A DNA stretch of 64,000 bases, taken from NCBI GenBank assembly GCA_963739645.1, contig CAVUBM010000088.1, positions 62,001 through 126,000 on the forward strand. The letters are read 5' to 3'. The notes beneath the pieces are model-generated. The model was not told where the DNA came from and ran no database searches. It worked only from the letters and a program-made list of their open reading frames with translations. How positions within the stretch are numbered: the stretch's first letter is position 1; every line of letters begins with the position of its first letter. Below, piece by piece: positions 20,234 through 28,901 of the stretch. Made by a program: the position numbers and the translations under genes. Source of the DNA: JASHPR01 sp963739645 (GTDB lineage Bacteria > Actinomycetota > Actinomycetes > Streptosporangiales > Streptosporangiaceae).

Positions 20234-20793
20234 CCGTGCTCCCGGGCGAACTCGACCTCAAGCCGCTCGCCGGGGCGCGGCGGCAGCGCAGCCAGGATGG
20301 CCAGCCCGGGAGCGCCGCGGTCGAGCGGGTGCCGCTGGCCGGGCCGCCGGGACACGTGCGCATCAGACTGCCGCGGCTCCATGGCGACGAGCGTCACGGC
20401 GTCCTCGCCACTGGGCACGGTGACGAACGCGGTCGTACCGGTGGCCTCGGCCAGCGCCGCGAGCTCGGGCAGCGCGGCGTTGGTCAGGTCGCTGCGGACG
20501 GTCCGGGCCAGGCTGGCCACGGCGAGCCCGAGCCGGTAGCGCCCGTCTGGCTGCCGTTCCAGGAAGTCGCGGTCATCCAGGGTGCGGACGATGCGGTAGG
20601 TCACCGAGCGGTGCAGCCCGACCGCGCGCGCGATCTGGGCCACGCTGAGCGCGCGGCCGTCAGCCAGCAGCTCCATCACGGCCAGGCCGCGGATGAGGGT
20701 CTGCAGCCGCAATCCCGCCGTGGTCTGAGCCCGGGGTGCCGCCGGGCCCGGGTCAGCCAGCGTGCCGGATTGCGTCACGGTTCCATCCTCCAT
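19984..20793 (-). CDS. IclR family transcriptional regulator
   Basis: A 269-residue protein from ATG 20793. The N-terminal winged helix-turn-helix is at about residues 27-90 (IRGLAVMELLADGRALSVAQIARAVGLHRSVTYRIVRTL, then the wing with QPDGRYRLG). The effector-binding domain follows with LPELAALAEATGTTAFVTV and HPLDRGAPGLAILAAL, and the FSALAAPLR segment. The last 30 residues are basic and of low complexity. It diverges from the MetE-like barrel gene at 21017, which it may control, and converges with hrpA. Its ligand is unknown. Confidence 0.85.
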   Translation of the reverse strand: MEDGTVTQSGTLADPGPAAPRAQTTAGLRLQTLIRGLAVMELLADGRALSVAQIARAVGLHRSVTYRIVRTLDDRDFLERQPDGRYRLGLAVASLARTVRSDLTNAALPELAALAEATGTTAFVTVPSGEDAVTLVAMEPRQSDAHVSRRPGQRHPLDRGAPGLAILAALPPRPGERLEVEFAREHGYAKSTSEVVPGFSALAAPLRFVDSSVASLALVFIAGDLDEDAAIEGLRRHAHRLQALVPGRGQDPPAHQGRAVAAARGARPG

Positions 20794-21016
20794 CTGGGGG
20801 CCGACTTATCGGATCCGGACATTTACCCGCATTATGACGACGCTGACCTGCGTTAGTCCCGATAACTGAGCACATTGCTCGGATAGAGAACGCCAATCGC
20901 CGCGCCACCTGGCCGGGTGCCCTCGTGCCTGCGCCCGGCCCGGCGCCACGGCCGGACGCCGCCGCCGCCGTCTGCTGGGATGGTGGCTGACAACGGCCGT
21001 GAGGAAGGAGGCGGCG

Positions 21017-22084
21017 ATGGCGCCGCGAGTGAACAGTGACCTGCTGCTGGTCGGGAGCCTGCCGGCGGATTCCGCCGATTCGGCGCTGCGTGCTGCCGCC
21101 GGGTTCTTCGGTGACCTGGTGTTCGCGCTGCCGGACGGCGAGACCGGCCCCCGGGCCGGGTGGGTCAGCTACGAGCGGGAGCGGCTCGTCCGGCCGAACC
21201 CGGGCGTTGCCGTCCTGCAGGAGACGCAGTCGCCGACCGGGCTGCCGCGGCATGCGTATGAGACCCCGGTGTTCGGCATCCGGCCCGGTGTCACCGAACT
21301 GCACTGGGACTCCTGGCCGCGCATTGATGACGCGATCGCCGGCTACCAGGTGTTCTGCGCGCTGCGCGAGGAAGGGGTGATCCCCGCGCAGCTCCGGTTC
21401 CAGGTCGGGCTCCCGTTCCCGGCCAGCGCGCTGAACGCGTTCAAGGCCGACTTCGCCGCCGACTACCCGGTCGCCGAACGGGCGTTTGAGGATCTCGTGG
21501 CCCGCGAACTGCAGCGGCTGACCGCGGCCATCGCGCCCGGGGACCTGGCCGTCCAGTGGGACCTGGCGTACGAGACGCAGGACCTGGAGGGTGTGCTCGC
21601 GTGGACGTCGGAAGGTGCGTGGGAGCGGTTCGCCGGGCCGGTCACCCGGCTGACGCGGCTGATCCCGGAGGAGGTCCTGGTCGGCTACCACCTGTGCTAC
21701 GGGACGTTCCCTGAATGGCCGATGTACGAGGCGCGCGACATGGCGCTGCTGGTGCGGATGGCGAACTTCGCGGTCGCGAACTCGGGACGCACCGTGGACT
21801 GGCTGCACCTGGCCGGCCCCCGGTACCTGCGCAGCGAGGACCGCAGCTTCTTCCGCCCGCTGGTTGACCTGGAACCCGGCGACGCCCGCGTGTTCCTGGG
21901 CATCGTGCTGCCGATCGACGGGGAGGCGGGCCTGCGGCGCAGGCACGCCACGGCATCGCGCTACATCACCGACTTCGGCGTGGCGATGTACTGCGGGTTC
22001 GGCCGCCAGCCGGGTGCGGACGGCACCGAGACCATGCGAGAGCACGCGCGCGTGGCCCGCGCCGTCCGGGGCGCGGAACGCTGA
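21017..22084 (+). CDS. UROD/MetE-like barrel protein, function unknown
   Basis: A 355-residue protein. ATG 21017 is chosen because AAGGAGG lies six bases upstream. It begins VNSDLLLVGSLPADSAD and contains LPDGETGPRAGW, LRFQVGLPFPASAL, QWDLAYETQD and VGYHLCYGTFPEWPMYEARDM, followed by a late MYCGFGRQPG segment. The opening VGS, the central Q-x-G-x-P, the QWD and the GYHLCYG strands resemble the cobalamin-independent methionine synthase/uroporphyrinogen decarboxylase barrel. The HxC zinc site of true MetE is not obvious: Cys in GYHLCYG is the only close candidate. A methyltransferase-like role is possible but not shown. Confidence 0.6.
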   Translation: MAPRVNSDLLLVGSLPADSADSALRAAAGFFGDLVFALPDGETGPRAGWVSYERERLVRPNPGVAVLQETQSPTGLPRHAYETPVFGIRPGVTELHWDSWPRIDDAIAGYQVFCALREEGVIPAQLRFQVGLPFPASALNAFKADFAADYPVAERAFEDLVARELQRLTAAIAPGDLAVQWDLAYETQDLEGVLAWTSEGAWERFAGPVTRLTRLIPEEVLVGYHLCYGTFPEWPMYEARDMALLVRMANFAVANSGRTVDWLHLAGPRYLRSEDRSFFRPLVDLEPGDARVFLGIVLPIDGEAGLRRRHATASRYITDFGVAMYCGFGRQPGADGTETMREHARVARAVRGAER

Positions 22085-22166
22085 CGCCGGCCAGCGTGAT
22101 GAGTTTCGCGGCGCTCGCCCGTCTATACGGCATCCCAGGCGGATGACCGGAACAGGAGAGGGCCCG

Positions 22167-22811
22167 ATGAGCAGACTGAGATATTCGGTGGCCATGTCGC
22201 TGGACGGCTTCGTGGCGGGCCCGGACCAGAGCCCGGAGAACCCGCTCGGCGTGGGTGGGGACCGGCTGCATGACTGGCTGCGCGAGCTCGCTGTCTGGCG
22301 CCAGGAGGCCGGCCTGGACGGCGGTGTGGCCAACGCCAGCACGGCGGTAATCGAGCGCGGGGACGATAACGTCGGGGCCATCGTCATGGGCCGGAACATG
22401 TTCGGCGGCGGCCCCGGCCCGTGGGGCGAGAAGCCCTGGACGGGCTGGTGGGGTGACAATCCGCCGTTCCACCTGCCGGTCTTTGTGCTCACCCACCATC
22501 CACGCGAGCCGCTGGAGTGCGAGGGCGGCACGACGTTCACGTTCGTGCCGGACGGCATCGAGGCCGCGCTCAAGCTCGCGCGCGGTGCCGCAAACGGGAT
22601 GGACGTCGCGGTATCCGGCGGCGCCAGCGTCGCCCGGCAGTACCTGGCCGCCGGGCTGCTGGACCAGATCACGGTTCATCTGGTCCCGGTGTGCCTGGGT
22701 GAGGGCATCCGCCTGTTCGGCGGTCCCGGGCTGTCGGCGCTCGCGATCAGCCAGGCCGCCGTGGTAGAAGCGCCTGGCGTCACCCACCTGACCTACGAGA
22801 TTGCCCGGTAG
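22167..22811 (+). CDS. dihydrofolate reductase family protein (RibD C-terminal-like)
   Basis: A 214-residue protein from ATG 22167 with AGGAGAGGG upstream. Marks are YSVAMSLDGFVAGPDQSPENPLG at the N-terminus, IVMGRNMFGGG, PVFVLTHHPREPLECEGGTTFTFV, the NADPH-binding AVSGGASVARQYLAAGLLDQITVHLVPVCLGEGIRLF, and THLTYEIAR at the end. This is the common DHFR/RibD_C-like reductase fold of actinomycetes, distinct from essential DHFR. The substrate is unknown. It follows the MetE-like gene by 82 bases and could share its transcript. Confidence 0.85.
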   Translation: MSRLRYSVAMSLDGFVAGPDQSPENPLGVGGDRLHDWLRELAVWRQEAGLDGGVANASTAVIERGDDNVGAIVMGRNMFGGGPGPWGEKPWTGWWGDNPPFHLPVFVLTHHPREPLECEGGTTFTFVPDGIEAALKLARGAANGMDVAVSGGASVARQYLAAGLLDQITVHLVPVCLGEGIRLFGGPGLSALAISQAAVVEAPGVTHLTYEIAR

Positions 22812-22847
22812 CAGAGCGCGGGGGCAGGTACGCGGCGCCGTCGCTGG

Positions 22848-23558
22848 CTACCGCAGCGGCCACAGTGGCCGCAGCGGCCTCGGAGGCCTGGGCGGGCGCG
22901 GCGGCCGTGGTGACCACGACGGGGTCATGTGGTCGTGCGGATGCTCCCGTCCCGGCCTGTTCTCGGCGAAGATGCTGTGGAACGCTTCGGCGCCGGCCTG
23001 GGGGTCGAGTTCGGCCAGCTGCTCGGCGGCTGAGGAGCGCAGTCCGTCGTCGACGGAGTCGTCTCCGGCGATGATGCTGAACGCTTCGGCGGCGGCCTGG
23101 GGGTTCAGTTCGGCCAGCTGCTCGGCGGCTGAGGAGCGCAGTCCGTCGTCGACGGAGTCGTCTCCGGCGACAATCAGGAGTGCCTCGGCGGCGGCTCGCC
23201 GGTCGAGGTCCGGCATTTGCTCGGCCGCATCAATCCGGAGGCCGTCGTCGACGCTGTCGTCGCCGGCGATGGCCAGGAACGCCGCCGCGGCGGCCTGCCG
23301 GTCGAGCGGGGGCAGGTGCTCGGCTGCGTCCAGACGCAGTTCGTCGTCGACAGAGTCGTCGCTGGCGATCGCCTGGAAGGCCTCGGCGGCGGCCCGCCGG
23401 TCGAGCCGGGCCAGTTCCTCGGCCGCGTCAATGCGGTACTCGTCGTCGACGCCGTCGTCGCAGGCGATCGCCTGGAAGGCCTCGGCCGCGGCCGGCGGGT
23501 CGAACCTGGCTAGCTGCTGGGCGGCCTCAAGACGGTCGCCATCGTCGTCTTCGTGCAT
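22848..23558 (-). CDS. HEAT-like protein of six 33-residue acidic repeats
   Basis: A 236-residue protein from ATG 23558. Residues 3-198 are six tandem repeats, units 2-6 exactly 33 residues each (starting at 34, 67, 100, 133 and 166), with the pattern DDSVDDGLR-x2-AAEQLAELD-x2-AAAEAF-x2-IAG. Two helices per unit are predicted, so a superhelical solenoid similar to HEAT or TPR folds is likely, with an acidic loop at each turn. Units 5 and 6 are nearly identical in DNA too, showing recent duplication. A tail of PRPP repeats ends the protein (about 211-236). No catalytic motif is visible; it probably binds a partner. Its promoter may lie among the repeats at 23,683-23,723. Confidence 0.75.
   Translation of the reverse strand: MHEDDDGDRLEAAQQLARFDPPAAAEAFQAIACDDGVDDEYRIDAAEELARLDRRAAAEAFQAIASDDSVDDELRLDAAEHLPPLDRQAAAAAFLAIAGDDSVDDGLRIDAAEQMPDLDRRAAAEALLIVAGDDSVDDGLRSSAAEQLAELNPQAAAEAFSIIAGDDSVDDGLRSSAAEQLAELDPQAGAEAFHSIFAENRPGREHPHDHMTPSWSPRPPRPPRPPRPLRPLWPLR
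22965..23459 (-). repeat. 99-bp tandem repeats (five exact-length units) in the coding region
   Basis: Five consecutive 99-base units encode the 33-residue repeats; a sixth shorter one lies at 23,460-23,552. The last two units share a stretch of more than 70 identical bases, while earlier units differ mainly at third codon positions and in the loop codons. There are no spacers, so it is not a CRISPR array. Confidence 0.85.
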
Positions 23559-23682
23559 CGCGGTATCGGCTTTCTGCGAGGTCGTCTCGATGTCCGCTGG
23601 CGGACGGTGGCAGCGTCAGCTATACGCGCCGCGTCCGGGCCCCACACGGGGGCTGCCGATCTGTGCACCGTTCGGCGGTATC

Positions 23683-23723
23683 AAGATACATCTCGACTTT
23701 GGCTCTGTAAAGATATATCTCGA
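23683..23723. promoter_or_regulatory. direct repeat AAGATAYATCTCGA x2, candidate operator
   Basis: AAGATACATCTCGA (23,683-23,696) and AAGATATATCTCGA (23,710-23,723) are 27 bases apart, in one of the most AT-rich spots of the window. The core AGATATATCT is itself a perfect 10-bp palindrome. The pair lies 125-165 bases upstream of the repeat-protein start (23,558, minus strand) and just ahead of the GH3 remnant. It looks like a paired repressor site; no regulator gene is adjacent. Confidence 0.4.
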
Positions 23724-23891
23724 AGCCGTTGATCAGGACCTGCTGATCCACGCCGTGGCCCGGGCCAACCCGACATGAGCTACAGCCAGGCGGCGGGCCA
23801 GCGGTGGGTCGCGTCTCCCGGCCGCTATCTGGTCAGCATCGGGAGCAGCGAGCGCGACCTGGCCCTGGCCGGCTCCTTTGACGCACGTTGA
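23724..23891 (+). pseudogene. remnant of a GH3 beta-glucosidase-type gene with internal deletion
   Basis: Two short pieces of one family sit next to each other. In frame 1, DQDLLIHAVARANPT (about 23,730-23,775) matches the QDALIxAVAAANP segment in the middle of glycoside hydrolase family 3 enzymes. From 23,775 in frame 3, SYSQAAGQRWVASPGRYLVS followed by IGSSERDLALAGSF to the TGA at 23,891 matches the fibronectin-III-like C-terminus of the same family. The few hundred residues that should lie between them are gone. A tiny intact 38-residue frame starting at ATG 23775 remains but is unlikely to be functional. Confidence 0.5.
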
Positions 23892-23922
23892 CACCGGCCC
23901 GGGCGGCTGCTGACGTAGCCAC

Positions 23923-24651
23923 ATGCAACACCTCAGCGGCGGCCAGGGGCCCAGCAGCGCGGCGACAGCCCTCGTCACCGGGGCCAACCGCGGCATCGGC
24001 ACCGAGGTGTGCCGGCAGCTCGCCGTCCGCGGGTACCGGGTCGTGCTGACCGGACGGGACCGGGACAAGGCCGCCGCGGCGGCCCGCAGCCTGGACCCGG
24101 CCGGACAGCAGGTAGTTCCGCACGTTCTCGACGTGGCCGACCAGGGCAGCGTCGACGTCCTGGCCGACCGGATCAGCACCAGCTACGGGCGCCTGGACGT
24201 CCTGATCAACAACGCCGCGATCTCGTACGACACCTGGGCCACGGCGGCCACGGCCGACCTCGCCGCGGTGCACGAGGCATTCGAGACGAACCTCTTTGGC
24301 GCGTGGCGGGTCAGCCAGGCCTGCATCACCCTGCTGCGGGCCAGCCCGCACCCCAGGATCGTCAACGTCAGCAGCGAGGCCGGGTCGATCAGCGAAATGA
24401 CCGGAGGCACACCCGCCTACAGCGTGTCCAAGGCCGCGCTCAACGCGCTGACCCGTCTCCTGGCCGGCGAGCTGCGGCCTGCAGGCATCCTGGTCAACGC
24501 CGTCTGTCCCGGCTGGGTGGCAACCGACATGGGCGGCCCGGGCGGGCGGCCGGTCGCCGAGGGAGCGGCCAGCGTCCTGTGGGCCGCGACCCTGCCGGAC
24601 ACGGGTCCCACCGGCGGGTTCTTCCGTGACGGGCAACCCGTGCCCTGGTGA
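23923..24651 (+). CDS. short-chain dehydrogenase/reductase (SDR)
   Basis: A 242-residue classical SDR. Cofactor motif TGANRGIG is at residues 19-26, NNAA at 96-99, Ser150/151 in NVSSEAG, and the catalytic YSVSK with Tyr166 and Lys170, then PGWVATDMGGPGG. The sequence TGRDRDK after the second strand suggests NADP rather than NAD. This carbonyl-reductase-like subgroup often reduces small carbonyl compounds. ATG 23923 lies 31 bases after the GH3 remnant. The next gene starts 77 bases after its stop, so it may be the first gene of the catabolic cluster or an independent unit. Confidence 0.88.
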   Translation: MQHLSGGQGPSSAATALVTGANRGIGTEVCRQLAVRGYRVVLTGRDRDKAAAAARSLDPAGQQVVPHVLDVADQGSVDVLADRISTSYGRLDVLINNAAISYDTWATAATADLAAVHEAFETNLFGAWRVSQACITLLRASPHPRIVNVSSEAGSISEMTGGTPAYSVSKAALNALTRLLAGELRPAGILVNAVCPGWVATDMGGPGGRPVAEGAASVLWAATLPDTGPTGGFFRDGQPVPW

Positions 24652-24728
24652 CCGCCGCCCGCGCGGGCCGGGCCTGCGCCCGGTCACATATTCTCGGGTT
24701 CCCTCAGCGGCGTGGCGGGAGGTTCGAG

Positions 24729-26483
24729 GTGAGAGCGGAGGATCCGGAAGGCGTCGAGCGCGGCGGTACGGCGATCGAGTGGGGCAGCGACGCGCTGGCG
24801 GAGCTGCTCAGCCGCCTCGATCTGCGCTACATCGCGCTCCTTCCCGGTTCGAGCTACCGCGGGCTCCACGACAGCCTGGTCAACTACAACGGCAACCGTG
24901 ATCCGCAGATGCTCGTCTGCCTGCACGAGGAGCACGCGGTCGCGATCGCGCACGGCTACGCGAAGGTGACCGGGCGCCCGATGGCGGTCGCGATCCACAG
25001 CAACGTCGGCCTGATGCACGCGAGCATGGCCATCTACAACGCCTACTGCGACCGGGTTCCGATGCTGATCATCGGGGCCACCGGCCCCGTGGACGCGGCC
25101 CGGAGGCGGCCCTGGATCGACTGGATCCACACCGCCGCCGACCAGGGTGCGCTGATCCGGCAGTACGCCAAATGGGACGATCAACCCGCCTCCGTCGAGG
25201 CAGCCCTGGAATCGCTCGCTCGCGGGTACTCGATCACCCGGGAGGCACCGTCGGCGCCGGTCTACATCTGCCTCGACGTGAGCCTGCAGGAGCAGCCCCT
25301 GCCGGAGCCGCCAGCGATCCCGGACGTTCGCCGGGACCGGTCGCCACGGTCGCACGGGCCTGATGCCGTCGCGGTCCAGACCACGCTGGAGCTTCTCGGT
25401 CAGGCGCGGCGCCCGCTGTTCCTGCTCGGGCGTCTCGGGCGCGATGACCAGGACTGGGATCGGCGGGTCGCCCTGGCGGAGCGGTACGGGGCGCTGGTGA
25501 TCTCCGATCTCAAGAACGGCGCGGTGTTTCCCACCAGGCATCCGCTGCACCCGCATCCTCCAGGAACGTTCCTGCCCGCCGTGTCCGCGAAGCTGATTGG
25601 AGCCGCAGACCTGATCCTGAGCCTCGGCTGGACCGACCTGGCCGGAACCATCTCCGCGGCGGCCAGCCACGGATATCCGGCATCGGCGCGGATCGTCTCC
25701 TGCACGACCGACTCCGCGCTGCACAACGGCTGGTCCAAGGATTCTTTCGGACGTGAGCCCGTTGACCTGTCCGTGCCTGCCGATCCTGACCTGCTGGTGC
25801 GGGCGCTGCTGGAATCGCAGGAGCCGGTGAAGCCGAGCGAGTGGCCGGCCGACGATGGCGCCCCGGCGCCGCCTGTGGACGATGGCGGCTCCGACATCTT
25901 CATGCATGATCTGGCGGAGGCGCTCAGCGGCGCGCTCGCAGGCTCGCCGGCCTGCCTGGTCAGGCTTCCGCTGGGCTGGGGAGGCGCCGACCTCGAGGTC
26001 GGCCATCCACTGGACTACCTGGGACAGGATGGCGGTGCGGGTATTGGCTCCGGGCCGGGGATGGCCGTGGGCGCCGCACTTGCGCTCGAGGGCACCGGCC
26101 GGCTGCCGACGGCGGTCCTGGGCGACGGCGACTTCCTGATGGGCGGGACCGCGATCTGGACCGCGGCGCATTACCGGCTGCCGCTGCTGGTCGTGGTGGC
26201 GAACAACTCCTTCTTCTACAACGATGTGGTCCACCAGGAGCGCATCGCCGGGCAGCGTCGGCGCCCCGCCAGAAACTCCTGGATCGGCCAGGCCATTTCT
26301 GACCCGGATCCGGACCTGGCCGCATTCGCCCGCTCGCTCGGCTTCCAGGCCCCCGACCAGGTCCGTGATCGGTCAGCGCTGCCCGGCGCGCTCGCGGCGG
26401 CCGCTGCCGCCGCTCGGTCCGGGCAGAGCGTGCTGGTGGACGTGCGGGTCCGTCCGGACGGCTACGCAACCCTCAGCGGCTGA
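24729..26483 (+). CDS. TPP-dependent decarboxylase/ligase (benzoylformate decarboxylase/acetolactate synthase-like)
   Basis: The protein has 584 residues. GTG 24729 is chosen for the GGGAGG six bases upstream; an earlier GTG at 24648 overlaps the SDR stop. The N-terminal domain has the catalytic Glu67 in CLHEEHAVAIAHGYAK. The central domain spans roughly residues 200-350. The C-terminal domain has LGDGDFLMGGTAIW followed by VVVANNSFFYND, the complete GDG...NN diphosphate motif. With an aldehyde dehydrogenase 95 bases downstream, decarboxylation of a 2-oxo acid to an aldehyde, then oxidation to the acid, is a likely step pair (inferred, by analogy with benzoylformate decarboxylase and benzaldehyde dehydrogenase). 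Acetolactate-synthase-like chemistry is the alternative. Confidence 0.82.
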   Translation: MRAEDPEGVERGGTAIEWGSDALAELLSRLDLRYIALLPGSSYRGLHDSLVNYNGNRDPQMLVCLHEEHAVAIAHGYAKVTGRPMAVAIHSNVGLMHASMAIYNAYCDRVPMLIIGATGPVDAARRRPWIDWIHTAADQGALIRQYAKWDDQPASVEAALESLARGYSITREAPSAPVYICLDVSLQEQPLPEPPAIPDVRRDRSPRSHGPDAVAVQTTLELLGQARRPLFLLGRLGRDDQDWDRRVALAERYGALVISDLKNGAVFPTRHPLHPHPPGTFLPAVSAKLIGAADLILSLGWTDLAGTISAAASHGYPASARIVSCTTDSALHNGWSKDSFGREPVDLSVPADPDLLVRALLESQEPVKPSEWPADDGAPAPPVDDGGSDIFMHDLAEALSGALAGSPACLVRLPLGWGGADLEVGHPLDYLGQDGGAGIGSGPGMAVGAALALEGTGRLPTAVLGDGDFLMGGTAIWTAAHYRLPLLVVVANNSFFYNDVVHQERIAGQRRRPARNSWIGQAISDPDPDLAAFARSLGFQAPDQVRDRSALPGALAAAAAAARSGQSVLVDVRVRPDGYATLSG

Positions 26484-26578
26484 CCGCTAGCCCGCCGGGC
26501 TGGAGAGGTGGTTCTGCAAAGCAGAATACGGCCAGGCCATGATCTGGAACGCGGGAAGCTCGGAGGTAACCTCACCCG

Positions 26579-28021
26579 GTGGACCCCACTCTGAGCCTGG
26601 TGGACGGCGAGCGCGTCGCCGCGGTCTCGGGAGCCACACTGGACGTGGTCAACCCGGCGACCAACAGCGTCATCGGGCACATTCCCCGGTGCGATGAGCG
26701 TGATGTCGAGGTCGCCGTGGCCGCCGCGAAGCGGGCGGCCCCTGGCTGGCGCTCCACCGAGCCCCAGATGCGCGCGGCCGCGCTGCTCGCCTTCGCCGAT
26801 GCCGTGACCGAACGCGGTGAGGAGTTGGCCCGGCTCGACTCGGTGGACAACGGCAGCCCGCTGCATGAGATGCGCAATGACATCGGGCTTGCCACCAGCC
26901 AGATCAGGTACCTGGCCGGCCTGGCGCTCGAGGTACGGGGCCGGACCATGCCGGAAACCCCGGGGCGGCTGCACTACACCGTGCACGAGCCGTTCGGCGT
27001 GGTCGCCCGGATCATCGCGTTCAATCATCCGCTAATGTTCGCGGCGACGAAGCTCGCGGCGCCGCTGCTGGCTGGCAACAGCGTGATCCTCAAGCCCTCC
27101 GAGTTCACCTCGCTGTCCGCGCTGGCCATGGGCGAGGACCTGCAGCGGCTGTTCCCGCCCGGTGTGGTGCAGATCCTGACCGGGCTGGGGACAGAGGTCG
27201 GGGAAGCGCTGGTCAGGCATCCTGGCGTCCCGCGGATCGCCTTTATCGGCAGTGCCGCGACCGGGCGGCGCATTCAGGCCAGCGCCGCTGCGGCGAGCGT
27301 GAAGACCGTCACGCTTGAGCTGGGCGGGAAGAACCCGATCGTGGTCTTCCCCGATGCCGACCTGGACCTGGCCGTCGAGGGCGCGGTCCGCGGCATGAAC
27401 TTCACCTGGCAGGGCCAGTCCTGCGGCTCGACTTCGCGGCTGCTCGCGCACCGGGACTGCTACGACGATTTCGTCGCCCGGGTGGGGGACCGGATCGCCG
27501 GGATGCGGCCCGGGCCGCCGCTCGACCCGGCCAGCGACACCGGAGCGATCGTCAGCAGGCAGCAGCTGGAGAAGGTGCTCTCCTACATCGAGATCGGCAA
27601 GAGCGAGCGGGCCCGGCTGGTGACCGGCGGCCAGCGGCTGACCGAGGGGGATCTGGCCGCGGGCAACTTCGTCAGCCCGGCGCTGTTCGCCGACGTCGAC
27701 CCGGCGGGCAGGCTGGCCACCGAGGAGATCTTCGGGCCTGTGCTGACCGCAATCCCGTTCGCCGACTACGACGAGGCGGTGGCCATCGCCAACAGCGTCG
27801 AGTACGGGCTCACCGCGAGTGTCTTCACCCGCGACCTGCGGACCGCGATCGCATTCTCCCGCGACGTCGAGGCCGGCTACGTGTGGGTCAACGAGACATC
27901 GAGGCACTTCATCGGGGCGCCCTTCGGCGGGGTCAAGAACAGCGGCGTCGGGCGGGACGAGGACATCGCCGAGATCGAGTCCTACACCCAGCTCAAGAGC
28001 GTGAACATGAGATTCGGATGA
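26579..28021 (+). CDS. NAD(P)-dependent aldehyde dehydrogenase
   Basis: A complete 480-residue ALDH. Catalytic Cys282 lies in GQSCGSTSR and general-base Glu247 in LELGGKNP. Asn149 (AFNHPLMFAATKLAAPLLAGN) and Lys172 (LKPSE) complete the active site and cofactor contacts; EEIFGPVL and the terminal GGVKNSGVGRDE also fit. Start GTG 26579 follows GGAGG at 26,563-26,567. It is similar to betaine/benzaldehyde/vanillin-type dehydrogenases; the exact substrate cannot be assigned. Placed directly after a TPP decarboxylase, it probably oxidises the aldehyde that enzyme makes, yielding an aromatic acid that could feed the hydroxylases downstream. Confidence 0.9.
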   Translation: MDPTLSLVDGERVAAVSGATLDVVNPATNSVIGHIPRCDERDVEVAVAAAKRAAPGWRSTEPQMRAAALLAFADAVTERGEELARLDSVDNGSPLHEMRNDIGLATSQIRYLAGLALEVRGRTMPETPGRLHYTVHEPFGVVARIIAFNHPLMFAATKLAAPLLAGNSVILKPSEFTSLSALAMGEDLQRLFPPGVVQILTGLGTEVGEALVRHPGVPRIAFIGSAATGRRIQASAAAASVKTVTLELGGKNPIVVFPDADLDLAVEGAVRGMNFTWQGQSCGSTSRLLAHRDCYDDFVARVGDRIAGMRPGPPLDPASDTGAIVSRQQLEKVLSYIEIGKSERARLVTGGQRLTEGDLAAGNFVSPALFADVDPAGRLATEEIFGPVLTAIPFADYDEAVAIANSVEYGLTASVFTRDLRTAIAFSRDVEAGYVWVNETSRHFIGAPFGGVKNSGVGRDEDIAEIESYTQLKSVNMRFG

Positions 28022-28121
28022 CGGGCGCGGGGGGCCTGCCGCCGCCGGGCGTGACCAGCAGCCGGATGCGGCTGCCGTCCACCTGCGACATCGCGGGGCG
28101 GCCGGGCGAACTGCCCGGCTG

Positions 28122-28886
28122 CTATCGGGTCGGCGCGGCGAGACCGATGATGTCGGAACGGATATCTTCCACCGTCTCGGTCAGCACCGGGATCAGGTTG
28201 ATGATCTGGCCCCGGTTGAATCGCACCGTCGGCGCGGAGATGGTGACGGCCGCGATCGCCGCCCCGGTTGTTCCCCGCACGGCCATGCCGAGCGCGACCA
28301 CCCCACGCTCGCTCTCCTGGAAGTTGGTGCCGAAGCCCTGCCGCCGGACCGCAGAAAGCGCCCGCTTCAGGGCGCTGAGCCCGGCGGGATCGTCGGCGAG
28401 CTCCGGGTGCAGCAGACTGACCTCCTCGAAAGGAAGGTCGGCCAGCAGGACCTTGCCGCCCGAGGTCAGCCGGGCGGCGAGCCGGACGCCGACCCGGCTG
28501 CCCACCCGCAGCGCCTTCTTGGACTCGATGCAGTCGATGAACTGCACGTCCGATCCCATCAGGATCGCGAGATTGCTGGTCTCCCCGGCCCGCTCGGTCA
28601 GCCGGACAAGGTGCGGCCGCGCGATTCCCAGCAGCGCGGTGGCGGAGTTCGGGCCGCCGCCCAGATCGGCGAAGGCACTGCCAGCCCGGTACGTCCGATC
28701 GCGCGCCTGCTCGACGAAACCGCGGAACCTGAGCATCGAGATGAGCCGATGTGCGGTTGATCTGGCGACGCCGAGTTCGGCCGCCGCGTCGCTCACCCGG
28801 AGCACGCCGTCCCGCTTCAAGATCAGCATCAGCTGCAGCGCGTAGTCAACGGACTGGATTGGGTAGGGCGGCGCGTGATTCTCCAT
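28122..28886 (-). CDS. IclR family transcriptional regulator of the aromatic cluster
   Basis: A 254-residue regulator from ATG 28886. The winged helix is QSVDYALQLMLILKRDGVLRVSDAAAELGVARSTAHRLISML, followed by the wing RDRTYRAGSAF. The effector domain has LVRLTERAGETSNLAIL, ALRVGSRVGVRLAARLTSGGKVLLADL and the ALGMAVRG strand. It lies between two plus-strand blocks of the catabolic cluster and diverges from the flavin hydroxylase gene 107 bases away. An inverted repeat in that gap (28,902-28,950) is a good operator candidate. IclR proteins often control aromatic acid operons, so it probably senses the pathway substrate or a ring-cleavage product. Confidence 0.88.
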   Translation of the reverse strand: MENHAPPYPIQSVDYALQLMLILKRDGVLRVSDAAAELGVARSTAHRLISMLRFRGFVEQARDRTYRAGSAFADLGGGPNSATALLGIARPHLVRLTERAGETSNLAILMGSDVQFIDCIESKKALRVGSRVGVRLAARLTSGGKVLLADLPFEEVSLLHPELADDPAGLSALKRALSAVRRQGFGTNFQESERGVVALGMAVRGTTGAAIAAVTISAPTVRFNRGQIINLIPVLTETVEDIRSDIIGLAAPTR

Positions 28887-28901
28887 AGCAGAACCATAGC
28901 T

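Noticed and set aside
20753..22672. Open frame of 639 codons on the minus strand
   Set aside because: Antisense to the MetE-like and DHFR-like genes, which both have clear family motifs and ribosome sites.
22965..23552. Regular repeats that might be a CRISPR array
   Set aside because: The 99-base units are contiguous, without spacers, keep one reading frame and encode a helical repeat protein.
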